In this document: positions 1-10,029 of the stretch, in pieces
How positions within the stretch are numbered: the stretch's first letter is position 1
Layout: each line of letters starts with the position of its first letter
Assembly (NCBI GenBank): GCA_035772735.1
Contig: JASDFA010000001.1
Coordinates: 87,073,501-87,137,500 of the forward strand
Reading direction: 5' to 3'
DNA length: 64,000 nt
DNA from: Datura wrightii
Taxonomy: Eukaryota; Streptophyta; Magnoliopsida; Solanales; Solanaceae
Position numbers and translations under genes: made by a program
The notes under the pieces: model-generated
Told to the model about the DNA's origin: nothing
Seen by the model: the letters and a program-made list of their open reading frames with translations, nothing else
The model's database searches: none

Positions 1-1300
1 TCAATGAAGCTCAACATCGCTTATTGATAAAGCTCAGTCATCAAATACATCTCATTTGTGAAATCATGCATATGAGAAGCTTTAAAAACATACCACAAGC
101 TAAAAGAATATTGGGAAGTCTTCGCTCCAAAACCATGTGGTAAGCTTAATTCGGGAAATCATCAATCGTACGTAAACATGTGGGCATGTCCTAAAGCTTT
201 ATCATAATTGAAAATACTCAAACATGGGTAGCTTGAAAACATACCTTTCATCATAATATCTCATCATCATCATACATTCATAACAAATCTCATCTTTCAC
301 GAACTTTTCATCAATAGGATTTTTAATTCATAAAGCTAGAAATATGATTTTTAATTGAAAACATTATAAAACTCTATCATGCTTCATAATTCAATGGTAG
401 AAACATAATTAAATCATACCCATGTAAAGAAGTAGGAACCTCATGCATTGGGTTAAAACCCCATGGATTAGTCATAGAACATTCATGATTTAGAGAGGGA
501 TTGGGCATGGGAGTGAAAGAAATCACCCATTCATAACCCTCTATACCTGTTGGTAGCTGATTCTTACACTTCTTTACATGTCCAATAGGAATTGAAGAGG
601 AATTGATAATTTCTAGGCTTGATCACTCTCTCTAGTCTTCTACCTTGCATGCATAATAATAAGCCTAAAATGAACTTAACCCCTTTAAAAGTCACTATTC
701 ATAACTCAAAATGACGTAGTTTAGGCCTTAGAATCTTGGAAATTATGGAAAAGCCCTTACTACACTCGCAGAAAATAACTGTCAGGTGGTCCCAAAGAGG
801 GACCTAATGATTCGTCGTCGAGGGTCACGACTCATGGCTTAGCTCATGAAGTACACTGCTTGACAGGTCTCCTGGGCTCATGATGGAAAACTTAACGACT
901 CGTGACCTGGTGACCATGGCTCATGGTCACCATCCGTTATGTACACTTTCTTGGCCTCAAAAAAATTATTCCATGCTGCTCAAAAACCTCCTCATGATTC
1001 GTGGTGATTGACCACTACTCGTGGGGTCCTCTCATCAAGTACACTACCCTCTTTCCTTCACTATTCTTACTCACCCACCCCATGACTGACCTAACGACTC
1101 ATAGGGCCTAACCGTGAGTCATGATCAAGTCCGTGGGATCCCATTTCCAAAATTTTGAATTTATTCCCTGGCCTCCCCCATGAGTCACATCACAACTTGT
1201 GGGCTCCTCTCACGGGTCTCCTCACAACTCGTTGTATGTCTGGTGCTAGATTTTAGGTTTTTCTCCATTTCAACTCCTAGGTCTAATCTTTGGGCTTCCA
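1..1300 (-). mobile_element. Tekay/Del-type Gypsy LTR fragment
   Basis: This is a minus-oriented LTR fragment that runs off the left window edge. Read on the minus strand it follows the LTR at 13686-15879: an AAGCCCAAAG-like start near 1300, then a block rich in 'gactcgt' phrases (about 780-1240), then the stretch around 480-560 whose complement resembles 14260-14340. No coding sequence lies in it. It abuts the decayed Athila integrase start at about 1300, so it either truncated that element or was joined to it by deletion. The inner boundary is placed by eye and could be off by tens of bases. Confidence 0.7.
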
Positions 1301-1905
1301 TGGAATAACACTCTAGCACACTCCTACAAATGATCCCATCTTGACAAATGCAAAATAAATATGGTTAATCCCAATAGTATCTTCAGGCTTCGAATAACAA
1401 CTTTTTCTTTTGCTGGGGAGTCAGGTCTGCTGGAACCACGTCGCTAACCAAATAATTTGCAAAGTCGGCAAAGCAAGGAACCAAATCCTTAGATGCAGCT
1501 AGTACCGGCTCGTCTGGGAATGCATCATCAATATCGATCTCCTCTCTTGTCCTTGCTTTAGACTCTAGTCTGGATAAATGATCAACAACCTGATTTTCAG
1601 TTCTTTTCCATTCTTTGACCTCAAACTCAAATTCTTGATGCAACAGCACTCACATACTCAATCTTAGTTTAGCATCCTTTTTTAGACATCAGGTACCTCG
1701 TAGCGTCATGGTTTGTATGGACAATCACCTTAGTCCCAAGAAAGTATGCTCAAAACTTCTCGAATGTAAAAACCACGGCTAGTAGCTCTTGTTCTGTGAC
1801 CGTGTAGTTCTTTCGGGCTATCTTGAATATTTTACTAGCATAGTAGATAGGATGGAAAATCTTTGCTCTTCGTTGGCCCAAGACAGCACCAAAAGTAACC
1901 CCGCT
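1301..1905 (-). pseudogene. Athila pol fragment: RNase H and start of integrase
   Basis: Minus-strand translation gives a Gypsy RNase H: a VLGQRRAKIFHPIYYASK stretch, then TVTEQELLAVVF, then ENQVVDHLSRLE. The Athila-characteristic linker ADFANYLVSDVVPADL follows, and then YYWD, which begins the integrase zinc-binding region. The longest open part is 1383-1649 (88 codons). Stops interrupt both sides, including one just before YYWD and one in the middle of RNase H. It is continuous in sense with the RT at 6451-7192 once the 1911-6450 insertion is ignored. The family call is from recognisable Athila motifs; the fragment is clearly non-functional. Confidence 0.85.
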
Positions 1906-1910
1906 AGCAC
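1906..1910. repeat. Target-site duplication, left copy (AGCAC)
   Basis: AGCAC directly precedes the LTR start at 1911 and recurs at 6446-6450 directly after the LTR end. The surrounding Athila RNase H reading resumes across it, which confirms the insertion boundaries. Confidence 0.9.
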
Positions 1911-2348
1911 TAATCTTGGGCAGAATTATATGCCCAAGTGATACTCAAATGCTTCATTTCGTCTTGTTTATCCATTGATATTTGTACATTTTCATGTGAT
2001 TTGTAGTTAAAAGGTGAATTTATACTAACCAACATGATTAGTGTTGTTTTGCAGGAAAAACGTAATTTCAGGAAGCTAAGATGCATGTTGGGAGAAATCG
2101 GGAATGGACTCGGAAGTGAGTAATGGAAAAGGCCAAGGAAATTCAGCAAATTAAGGGGCTCCGCGATGGAGCCGTGTCACGCTGCCATCGTGGAGGCATT
2201 CTGCCCCGGATGATTAAAATAGGCCAAGTTCCAGTGAAGGTGCGCGTTGGTTCCGTGGCACGTTGGCTAAGCCACGCGTTGCACGCCGTGGCACATTGGG
2301 CGTAATTAACTGGACGATTGGATTCCAGTAAGGGTCCGCGTTTGTGGT

Positions 2349-2388
2349 GTGTCACGGAAGCAGTGCTCCGCGATGCACTCCGTGACAC
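2349..2388 (+). promoter_or_regulatory. CpG-rich dyad upstream of TATA box
   Basis: The arms GTGTCACGGA (2349-2358) and TCCGTGACAC (2379-2388) are perfect reverse complements of 10 bp. Inner GTGC/GCAC arms extend the dyad. It ends 34 bp before the TATA box. The same arrangement occurs at 34509-34548 and 6039-6078. A factor-binding site or RNA hairpin is possible; its function is inferred only. Confidence 0.6.
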
Positions 2389-2421
2389 ATTGCTTGTTAT
2401 TCTGGGAAAAATTCCCACTAG

Positions 2422-2430
2422 TATAAATAG
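2422..2430 (+). promoter_or_regulatory. LTR TATA box
   Basis: TATAAATAG in the 5' LTR is repeated at 6112-6120 in the 3' LTR fragment and mirrored in the LTRs at 34468-34475 and 38963-38970. It is the probable pol II core promoter of the element. Confidence 0.7.
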
Positions 2431-3330
2431 CACACTTAGGTTTATTTTTAATTATTCTGACTTGGTTGAGCAAGAACGTGGGTTACAGGCAGTTGAGGGG
2501 ATGAAATTCTTAGGGTTCTTCTCTATCTGTTTCTTCCTTATTTCAATTACTTATATGATTTACACTCATTTAACGATGTTTAATCCACAAATGAGTGGCT
2601 AAATTCACTTCTTGCTGAGGTTAAGAACATTTGTAGTGGAATGTAATTATTGATCATCTTGGTTTTTCATCTTTTCTTCCATGGTTGTTCTATTAATTCT
2701 TGTTCTTACTACATTGATGTTTGGCCAATATTAATGTATATCTAAAAAATTCAGTTTGCGCTCGAAAGAGAAAGAAATTGGAAAGTTGTGAATTTATAGG
2801 ATATGATCTCTTCTTGGTTTGGGAAAATTGAGAATTGATTTACCTTCAGAATAGAAATATATCTGTAAGTCGTATTAGTCAATTAAGGAATCGGTTTCGT
2901 ATGGCTAGAACATGAATTTCTTCTAATCACAGAAATGTAGGTGGAAGGTTCATGATTTTTAAGTTGGGTTAAATACGAGAGTTTTAATCCATGGGCTATA
3001 ATTCTTGACTAGCAACCGATGGAAAGATTAACCAATTTGTGTCAATAAATTACTTCCCTGCATGTTCGTTTTAGCCTCAGCATGCTCATTACTATAGTTT
3101 AGACTCAATTTGTACATTTGTTTTAGATTAGTATAAATTAGGAAACAAACTCCCAAAATCTTCTTGAAACTGTTGTCTGCATTATTAGAGTTATAGTGTA
3201 TTAACACTTGGTTCGATTATTACCTTGGTCCAGTCCCTGTGGTATCGATACTTGGCTACTCTAGCCATTTTACTACTTGTTCGACCACGTGCACTTGCGT
3301 GTAGGCATTCCAAACCACCGAACAAGTTTA

Positions 3331-3348
3331 TGGCGCTGTTGCTGAGGA
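3331..3348 (+). other. Primer-binding site, tRNA-Asp type, degenerate
   Basis: TGGCGCTGTTGCTGAGGA lies six bases after the LTR end. Against the 18-nt complement of the plant tRNA-Asp 3' end it differs at a few positions. An exact 18-nt version (reverse strand) is present at 38032-38049. Confidence 0.85.
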
Positions 3349-3441
3349 CTGGCAATAGGTGAAATTGTTTTCTTAAGTGTTAGTTTACGATTTCTTATTA
3401 GTGCTGACAACTTGGTTTTTGCAGATATTGAATTCTGTTGA

Positions 3442-5136
3442 ACATTGGCAAGAGACAAGGAGCTGGTGGATTCACACTTAGAGCCGGAAAGACAATTCCA
3501 TCGTCAAAGGAGAGAAGCTCTAGAGAGAAAGCTGCAGTTGCTCAGACAGACAATTTTGTAGCAACAACAGAATCCACCAATTGTAAGCACAGTGTTAGTG
3601 CCCGAGGAAATGGCAGCTAGGCTGGTTCGCGAAGTGGCAATCCCACATGCCAACAACGTTACATCTAGCATTCGCAAACCTGAGCTAGGAGGGAGGTTCG
3701 AGCTTAAACAGAATATGGTGTAATTGCTGCACACCAGCGGGCAATTCACAGGTCTCCCTCACGAGGATCCACAACAACATCTCTGAAACTTTTTGGAGAT
3801 AAGTGACACTTACATCCCCACTGGAGTGTCATCCGATTACGTCAGGCTTAAATTGTTCCCATTTTCACTTTTGGGAGAAGCAAAGAGATGGCTGAAAGCT
3901 GAGCCACCTAATTCCATCACTACTTGGGATGATCTTGCAAAGAAATTCTTATTACGGTTCTTTCCATCCGGTAAAACAACAAGACTTAGAAGTAAAATTC
4001 TAAGTTTTAAACAAAGAGAGGGGGAGAATCTATATCAAGCTTGGGAACGATTCAAATCTATGTTGCGGGATTGTCCTCATCATCACCAATCCAATGATGT
4101 GCTGGTGCATACTTTTATAGAGGGTTTGGAACCCTACACAAAAATCTTGCTAGACTCAGCAGCTGGGGGACAAGCATTAGAAAAAACTTATGAGGAGCTG
4201 TATACTTTGTTAAACTGTATTTCACAGGGAAATCCAGAGTGGAATGCGGACTCTTCTAGAGGAGGAACAAGGAAAGCGGCAGGAGTCTTGGAAGTGGATG
4301 GTTTTACAGCTATCGCTGCACAAATAGTTGCATTACAGAATCAACTCAATACCCACTTCAGCAACATGAGCATGAATCAGTCTCAAGCCCCAGTGAATGT
4401 AGTGCAGCAGATTTGGTGTGAAGTGTGCGGCAGTAATGAACACTCAGCTGAGTGTTGTGGTGTGAATCCTGATTCAGTGAACTTTGTTGGTAATGTACAG
4501 AGAAATAATCACCAACAGTATGGCGACAACTACAACTCTAATTGGAGGAGTCACCCTAATTTCTCTTGGGGTAGTAACAGCCATCAAGGGCAGAGTTCAA
4601 GTCAGGGGGCACAGAGAAATCAAGGAGGGCAGCAGAACTATCAGTCGCAATACAGAAGCAACAATGCACCTCCTCCACCACCATCACCCAACATCGAGGA
4701 AATGTTCAAAACGATGATAGCTAACCAAGCTTAATTGCAGGCTGACTATGTGAAATTGGCAGCTGATGTAAAGAACAATCAGTTAGCTACAAAGGCAGTG
4801 GAGTACCAGTTTGGGCAACTAGCTGGAGCTCAGAACACCAAGCCGAGAGGAGGACTTCCGAGTGACACTGACCCCAACCCCAAGCAAGTGAATGCAGTGA
4901 CCACAAGGAGTGGTTTACAACTCAAGGAGGTGGAACCAGAAAGACCACCACAGCAGTCGGGAGCAGTGGAGAATGAGAAGGAACACAATCATGAGAGGGG
5001 GAAGGAGAAGGAAGCTGAACCAGAAAGACCACCACCCCCGTTCCCTCAAAGATTAAAGAAACACAAGGAGCAAGCATGTTTCAAAAAGTTCATGGAGGTG
5101 CTTAAACATGTACACATTAGTTTACCTCTTGGTTGA
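3442..5136 (+). pseudogene. Athila-type gag, decayed
   Basis: Gag would form the particle and bind RNA. Reading starts about 3442 (LARDKELVDSHLEPER). In-frame stops fall near 3559, 3726 and 3786, and a TAA lies at 4732-4734. The longest open part, 3793-4734, carries the capsid core (RLKLFPFSLLGEAKRWL, DDLAKKFLLRFFP, QREGENLYQAWERFKSML) and a zinc knuckle CEVCGSNEHSAECC (C-x2-C-x4-H-x4-C, about 4416-4457). A Q/N/P-rich tail follows, then a charged proline-rich linker (4735-5136, same frame) with NAVTTRSG. A frameshift near 5130-5150 separates it from the protease. The ATG at 3793 is internal, not the original start. Confidence 0.88.
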
Positions 5137-5908
5137 TGTTTTTCAGGGAGTGCCAAAGTACACAAAATATATCAAGGACATTGTGGCGAACAAAAGTAGT
5201 TTGACGGAGTATGCTACGGTGGCACTTACGGAGGAGTGCACTTCCCGGATACAAAATAGGTTGCCCACAAAGCTCAAAGACCTTGGGAGCTTTACAATTC
5301 AATTTACAATCGGGCAGAGTATCCGAGCTCGTGGATTATGTGATTTGGGAGCGAACATTAACTTGATGCCGACATTGTTATTCAAGAAATTGGGGCTAGG
5401 CAGTCCTAGACTAATGACAGTGATCTTGCAAACGGATCGTTCTTTGGCTAGACTAGATGGCATTGTGGAGAACGTGTTGGTGCAAGTGGGATCCCTTATC
5501 TTCCCGGTAGACTTCGTTGTGCTGGATTTTGAGCTAGATGCGGAAGTCCCATTTATTTTGGGATGTCCTTTCTTGGCGACCGGGAAAGCACTGATTGATG
5601 TAGCTGTAGGGCAGCTAACCATGCGGGCACACGACAAGGTGGAGGTATTTGATGTGTACAAGGCCACGAAGCTTCCAGCCGTGTATGAGGAACTCTCAGT
5701 GATCAACGTGCTTGATCGAGCGAATATTGCTCAAAGTGTTGATTCGCGAGAGCCAGTGGAAAAACCACTGGTGAAGGACCCCCCAAAATTGGAATCGTGG
5801 CAAGAAGATCGAAGTGCCACGTTCCTAGTCAATGGGCAGCAATGTAGGCATTACTGGGGTGAGGACAGTAGTCGAGAGAAGACGTTTGTCACCCTAGAGG
5901 ATGACTAA
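5108..5908 (+). pseudogene. Athila-type aspartic protease
   Basis: This domain would process Gag. The frame holds FTIQFTIG, then the active-site region LCDLGANINLMPTLLFKKLG (the usual D-S/T-G appears as D-L-G, as is common in Athila), and FILGCPFLATGKALIDV near the C-terminus. It is in a different frame from gag because of a one-base shift near 5130-5150. The first dozen codons after the apparent ATG are probably not native. The open frame ends with a stop at 5906-5908, after which the element goes straight to non-coding sequence rather than RT. Confidence 0.85.
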
Positions 5909-5918
5909 GCTTCAATGA

Positions 5919-5933
5919 CGTCGAGCCACGACG
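5919..5933 (+). other. Stem-loop-like motif after gag-protease
   Basis: CGTCG-AGCCA-CGACG forms a 5-bp stem with a 5-nt loop. It is followed by 'gtaaaccaggcgct', where the truncated 3' LTR joins. The same arrangement occurs at 36923-36939 and, more decayed, at about 22588-22605 and 22670-22692 on the minus strand. Confidence 0.55.
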
Positions 5934-5947
5934 GTAAACCAGGCGCT

Positions 5948-6445
5948 GCATGTTGGCTAAGCCACGCGTTGCACGCCGTGGCACATTGGGTGTAATTAAC
6001 TGGATGACCGAATTCCAGTAAGGGTCCACGTTTGTGGCATGTCACGGAGGTAGTGCTCCGCGATGCACTCCGTGACACGTTGCTTGTTATTTCGGGAAAA
6101 ATTCCCACTAGTATAAATAGCACACTTAGTTTTATTTTTAATTATTCTGACTTGGTTGAGCAAGAACATGGGTTACAGGTTTATTAGGTTTATTTTTAAT
6201 TATTCTGACTTACTATACTTCAGACTCAATTTGTATATTTGTTTTAGATTAGTATAAATTAGGAAACAAACTCCCAAAATCTTCTTGAAACTGTTGTCTG
6301 CATTATTAGAGTTAGAGTGTATTAACACTTGGTTCGATTATTACCTTGGTCCAGTCCCTGTGGGATCGATACTTGGCTACTCTAGCCATTTTACTACTTG
6401 TTCGACCACGTGCACTTGCGTGTAGGCATTCCAAACCACCGAACA
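5948..6445 (+). repeat. Truncated and rearranged 3' LTR of the Athila-like element
   Basis: It aligns with 2258 to about 2495 and about 3095-3324 of the 5' LTR, so the first 350 bp and some 600 internal bp are missing. At the internal junction a 26-bp phrase starting 'ttatttttaattattctgac' is present twice (about 6131 and 6187). It keeps the dyad and the TATA box (6112-6120) and ends ACCGAACA followed by the AGCAC duplication. Confidence 0.87.
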
Positions 6446-6450
6446 AGCAC
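6446..6450. repeat. Target-site duplication, right copy (AGCAC)
   Basis: It matches 1906-1910. Beyond it the minus-strand Athila RT reading resumes. Confidence 0.9.
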
Positions 6451-7330
6451 CACACGTTACTTCAAATGGAAGAGACCAATCTGGAGCTATGATAATACGA
6501 TCAGTGGTGAGTTTCTCTTTCAAGCATTCAAAAGCCCTTAGACATGCCTCATCAAACATGATCTTTACCTCCTTGTCAAGCAATTCGCACAACGGTTGTG
6601 CAATCATTGAAAATTCCTTGATAAATTGCTTATAGAATCTTGCATTCCCTAAAAAGCTTTTGACCCCTTTTATGGAAATAGGGGGTGGCAAACTTGCTAT
6701 AACTTCAATTTTTTCCTTGTCCGCCTCAATCCCTTTTCCCGATATTTTTTGACCCAACACTCTTCCTTCCTTGATCATAAAATGATATTTTTCCCAATTT
6801 AGTACCAAATTAGTTTCTTCCTGTCTATTCAACATTTTGCCTAAGTGTTTGAGGGAAGATTTGAATGAGTCACCCACAATTGAGAAGTCTTCCATGAATA
6901 CTTTGATGTTCTCGTCCACCATATCAGAGAATATCGACATCATGCAGTGCTGGAATGTGGTCGGTGCATTGCACAATGCAAATGGCATTCTTCTGAAAGC
7001 AAATGTTCCATACGGGCAGGTGAAGGTAGTCTTTTCCTGATCTTCCGGGGCTATAGTGATCTGATTATATCCTAAGTAGCCATTAAGAAAATAGTACCAA
7101 CCTCTACTTGCCAATCTGTCAAGCATTTGATCCATGAATGGCATTGAAAAGTGGTCCTTCTGAGTCCATGGATTGAGTTTCCTATAATCCATGCATACAT
7201 GCCATCATGAAACTGAACGTGTCAGTATCAGCTCATTCTTCTCATTGGGTACCACTGTGATCCGCCTTTCTTTGGTACACGATGTATCAGACTCACCTAT
7301 TTGCTATCTACAATGGGGTAGACTACACCA
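6451..7330 (-). pseudogene. Athila reverse transcriptase
   Basis: The minus-strand frame below 7192 reads MDYRKLNPWTQKDHFSMPF, then YNQITIAPEDQEKTTFTC, TFAFRRMPFALCNAPTTFQ and the active-site box as FMEDFSI, where the usual first Asp of the DD pair is Glu. The connection domain PPPISIKGVKSFLGNARFYK and the start of RNase H follow. The ORF's last residues (6377-6450) read into the neighbouring LTR and are not native. Upstream, to about 7330, the RT N-terminus is recognisable (YIVYQRKA, VTQ) but broken by stops. Confidence 0.88.
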
Positions 7331-7439
7331 GCGTCTGGTCACTTGATGATCTTCTTTTTTACTACTAGTCGCATTGGTGGGTTTAGGCGTCTCTGATGTT
7401 CTATACTTGGTTTGGCACAAGCTATAACTTTTGAGTACA

Positions 7440-7870
7440 TATGCCTGGAGGGATCCCGATTATATTAGTTATGGTCCAGCCAATTGCCTTTTTATGCATT
7501 TTGAATACTGTGACCAAAGATTCTACTTGCTAGTTTGACAAATCTGCTGCAATTATCACTGGCAAAGTGTTGTCTTCACCCAAGAATGAATATTTGAGAT
7601 GGGGAGGCAGTGCCTTTAGTTCAAGGACTAGTGGTACCTCTACTGATGGCTTTGCTGGTGCCATTGAACAGTTGTTCAACTCAAGGTCTAACTTCTTTGG
7701 TTTGAAGTTATATGACCCCATTCCATTTAAGGTGTTCACCATCTCCATATACTCTGGTACCCCATCTCCCTTATAATTCATCAAGACAGCTGCTAAGGTG
7801 TAAATATTCATCATCTCTTCCACAAGCATTAGCAACTTCTTGTGTTCCATCTGGGTGTTTGCAAAGGGTT
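7440..7870 (-). pseudogene. Athila protease C-terminal region
   Basis: The frame 7850-7530 contains LNGMGSYNFKPKKLDLELN and then LELKALPPHLKYSFLGEDNT followed by LPVIIAADLS, the typical Athila/Tat stretch between protease and RT. The protease active site and all of gag are absent. Directly upstream (toward 7880) the sequence turns into the element's leader, so the 5' part of the coding region has been lost. It is a remnant only. Confidence 0.8.
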
Positions 7871-7982
7871 CTTTCCCTTGATTTCAACCTAACTGAATCA
7901 CAAAAGAAAAACAATGAAAACATAAATAGGGAAATAACAACCAAAATTCAAATACAAGCACTTAATCTAATCTTAGTCGTAT

Positions 7983-8000
7983 TCCATGGCAACGACAATT
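7983..8000 (-). other. Degenerate tRNA-Asp primer-binding site
   Basis: The plus strand reads TCCATGGCAACGACAATT, a decayed complement of the tRNA-Asp primer site, three bases from the LTR edge at 8004. The less degraded version in the sister element is at 25351-25367. Confidence 0.75.
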
Positions 8001-8003
8001 TTT

Positions 8004-9670
8004 TGATAATGCTCAAACTCACACATCCTGACAAAGTATTAAGTGGACATTATCCATAAAGAACCCAACAAAGAGGTTGGGGTCAAACCCATAGGAAATA
8101 GGGTAAGATCTAGACTAATGCTGGTAAGTAAACTTGTTCGTAAGTTATCTTCAAATTTGGGGTTTCAAGAAAACAATGTTAAAGCAAAGATTATAATTGT
8201 GATTTAAATCAAGATCTGGAAACAACTACGGTAGGTGTTCCCCATGGGTTCATAACTACTTTGGGCATACACACGTGATCAATCCCAATGCTTATTTGTA
8301 GAACTGATAACTAGGATTCATTCAAACAACTGGTTCCTCCCTATTGAATGACTATACTCGATTAGGTCTCATGAGCGATCTCAAACTAACTGTTATCAAT
8401 ATGATCCAAATTTAACTATGCTGCGACCACAACTCAACTTAATACAATGATCGTAAAGATCAAGGCTTTGTTGTAATTCTCTTTTCCTAACTCTAGGCTC
8501 AAGCAAGTAAAGAATTCGGGCAAGTCCTAACATTGTACACTGTTGAGAAACCTTTAAACATGAAGAGAATACTATACAAACTTTTTGCATTGGTTTTGAA
8601 TAACATTTGTGCAACCCTAACTCTTATTATCCGCCATGGTTCCCACAACACCTAGTTGTGGAGGTTTTAGCCTCTCATGGTTGGAAGATTTTGTAATTTG
8701 CATTCATAGAACAACACATAATTAAATAATTATAGCAACAATTGGAAGGAAATTATATTTGATTATCAAAGAACAACCTCAAGAACAATGTAGAAATTCA
8801 AGAATTTGATCCCAAGAATTACTCCTCAAAACTTGATAAAAATTCACAAAAATTATTCTTCACACGTCTACTAACTCCATTCTGTCCTTCTCTCACTAAA
8901 ATAAAATGTAAAGGATATTTATACAGATATTAGAAACCTTTTCCTAATCTAACAGAGAGTTTTCCATATCTGATGCCAACTGTTCCACGATTGGACCTAT
9001 GACCCATAGCAGGATTGTACGGGTCATACCTATTTTTCATAAGTTCTTGGCTGCTACATATCTGGCTAAGTGTTGGCATCCTGGTATGGCTCCTATCTTC
9101 ATCCTACGAGTTGTACATTGCTTTCGTGATTTGGCCCTGAGAACTTTAACATCTTCTAAAGTTCTTCACGAGTGTTTCGTCACGACTCATACCTTCTTGC
9201 TATGACTCATACTTTTTATAGTGTCTGAAGTTTTTCCTAGCACTGAAAATTTTATGAACTTTACCATGACTCCTGGTACGGTTAGTACACTGATGCCATG
9301 ATTCGTGAGTCCATCTGTACTAGGAGTCTGCCTTTGTAAAATTTCCTCTGAATATTTCCACGGCTCCTGTTACGGCTCGTACCATCTTGGTATGGCTCAT
9401 ACTAAGAGTCGTATGTTGCCTTCTTCCCAATTCATCCTTCTGACTTTCATCACAGTTCTCAGTATGACTCGTACAATTATGGTACGGCTTGTATTGAGAC
9501 TGCTACTTTGGCTAATTTTCTGGATTTTAAGGCTTCTTTTCCACATCTTTTCTCCAACACTTATTTTCCCTGTAATCAAAGTAAAAGTTCTTTATATTCA
9601 TATAAACACACCTAAGTCTATGCTATTTTCTTAGTTTTAAGCATCGAAAGTTCTTTAAACTCACAGCACA
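8004..9670 (-). repeat. Athila LTR (family B, copy 1)
   Basis: The 1.67 kb LTR has TG...CA ends. It shares its whole structure with 16677-18209 and 25374-26645: 'aaagaacccaac' near the edge, 'gttccccatgg', 'ggttcaagca', a TATTTATA at 8916-8923 (a TATA box on the minus strand) and a block of degenerate 'gactcgtacc' phrases at 8960-9500. On its right side the next bases (TCACTCCCTCA) resemble the polypurine side of the sister element. The short open frames in it are incidental. Confidence 0.85.
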
Positions 9671-9685
9671 TCACTCCCTCATCAG

Positions 9686-9905
9686 CCACCATTTCATCTA
9701 GACCTCGAGGAGATCAGAGAGGCAGGGAACCAAGCTCTAGGGGTCAGAGGAGCATGACAGGGTGGCACACTTTTCCAGCTTTTAGGAAGTGTGGTAGGGG
9801 GCACACTAAAGATTGTTTGCTGGGTATTGATAGTTGCTTGGGGTGTGGGAAGCTCGAACATAGGCTCAAAGTTTGTCCTTTAGCTAGACAGGGTGACGTT
9901 TGAGG
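9686..9905 (+). pseudogene. Tekay gag C-terminus with zinc knuckles
   Basis: The translation includes SRPRGDQRGREPSSRG, then FRKCGRGHTKDC (a damaged knuckle) and CLGCGKLEHRLKVCP, a C-x2-C-x4-H-x4-C knuckle. The reading meets a stop after the knuckle at about 9901. The capsid part of gag is absent. Confidence 0.8.
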
Positions 9906-10029
9906 TCGTGCCCCAACAATCACATCAGTAGCTCCAGCAGATCGACTATCTCAGTAGGGCATCTCTTCTAGTGCAATAGAAGGATAATACAAGAATAGGT
10001 TCTATGCAATTTCATCTGGTCAGGAGAGG

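Larger units (their letters stand above)
1911..3324 (+). repeat. 5' LTR of the Athila-like element
   Basis: The 1414 bp LTR starts with a degraded TG (TAATCTTGGGCAG) and ends ACCGAACA just before the primer site. A CpG-rich block occupies 2155-2390 and a TATA box lies at 2422-2430. The downstream part (2490-3320) has no coding content; the small open frames there are incidental. The 3' copy (5948-6445) repeats only 2258 to about 2495 and about 3095 to 3324. Confidence 0.9.
1911..6445 (+). mobile_element. Non-autonomous Athila-like element (gag-protease only)
   Basis: This 4.5 kb plus-strand LTR element is inserted in the Athila relic and bounded by AGCAC duplications. The order is 5' LTR (1911-3324), degenerate tRNA-Asp primer site, decayed gag, decayed aspartic protease, a short stem-loop motif and a truncated 3' LTR. 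No RT, RNase H or integrase sequence is present in the 2.6 kb interior, so it would have depended on another element's pol. Its LTR start and end resemble those of the element at 33560-39491 (both carry 'gggcag..atatgccc' near the start and end in 'ccgaaca'), which suggests two subfamilies of one lineage. Confidence 0.88.
1301..9670 (-). mobile_element. Gag-less Athila-type element relic, interrupted by another insertion
   Basis: On the minus strand the order is LTR (8004-9670), degenerate tRNA-Asp primer site (7983-8000), a short leader, protease C-terminus, RT, RNase H and the start of integrase. No gag lies between the leader (ending about 7880) and the protease tail (from about 7850), so an internal deletion of well over 1 kb is inferred. 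The element is split between RT and RNase H by the plus-strand insertion 1911-6445, which left AGCAC on both sides. Its 3' part (rest of integrase, 3' LTR) is missing, replaced at about 1300 by a Tekay LTR fragment. Confidence 0.8.

Noticed and set aside
2123..2602. Open frames of 60-96 codons on both strands, possible small genes
   Set aside because: They lie in the LTR promoter block and are repeated in the 3' LTR with different breaks.
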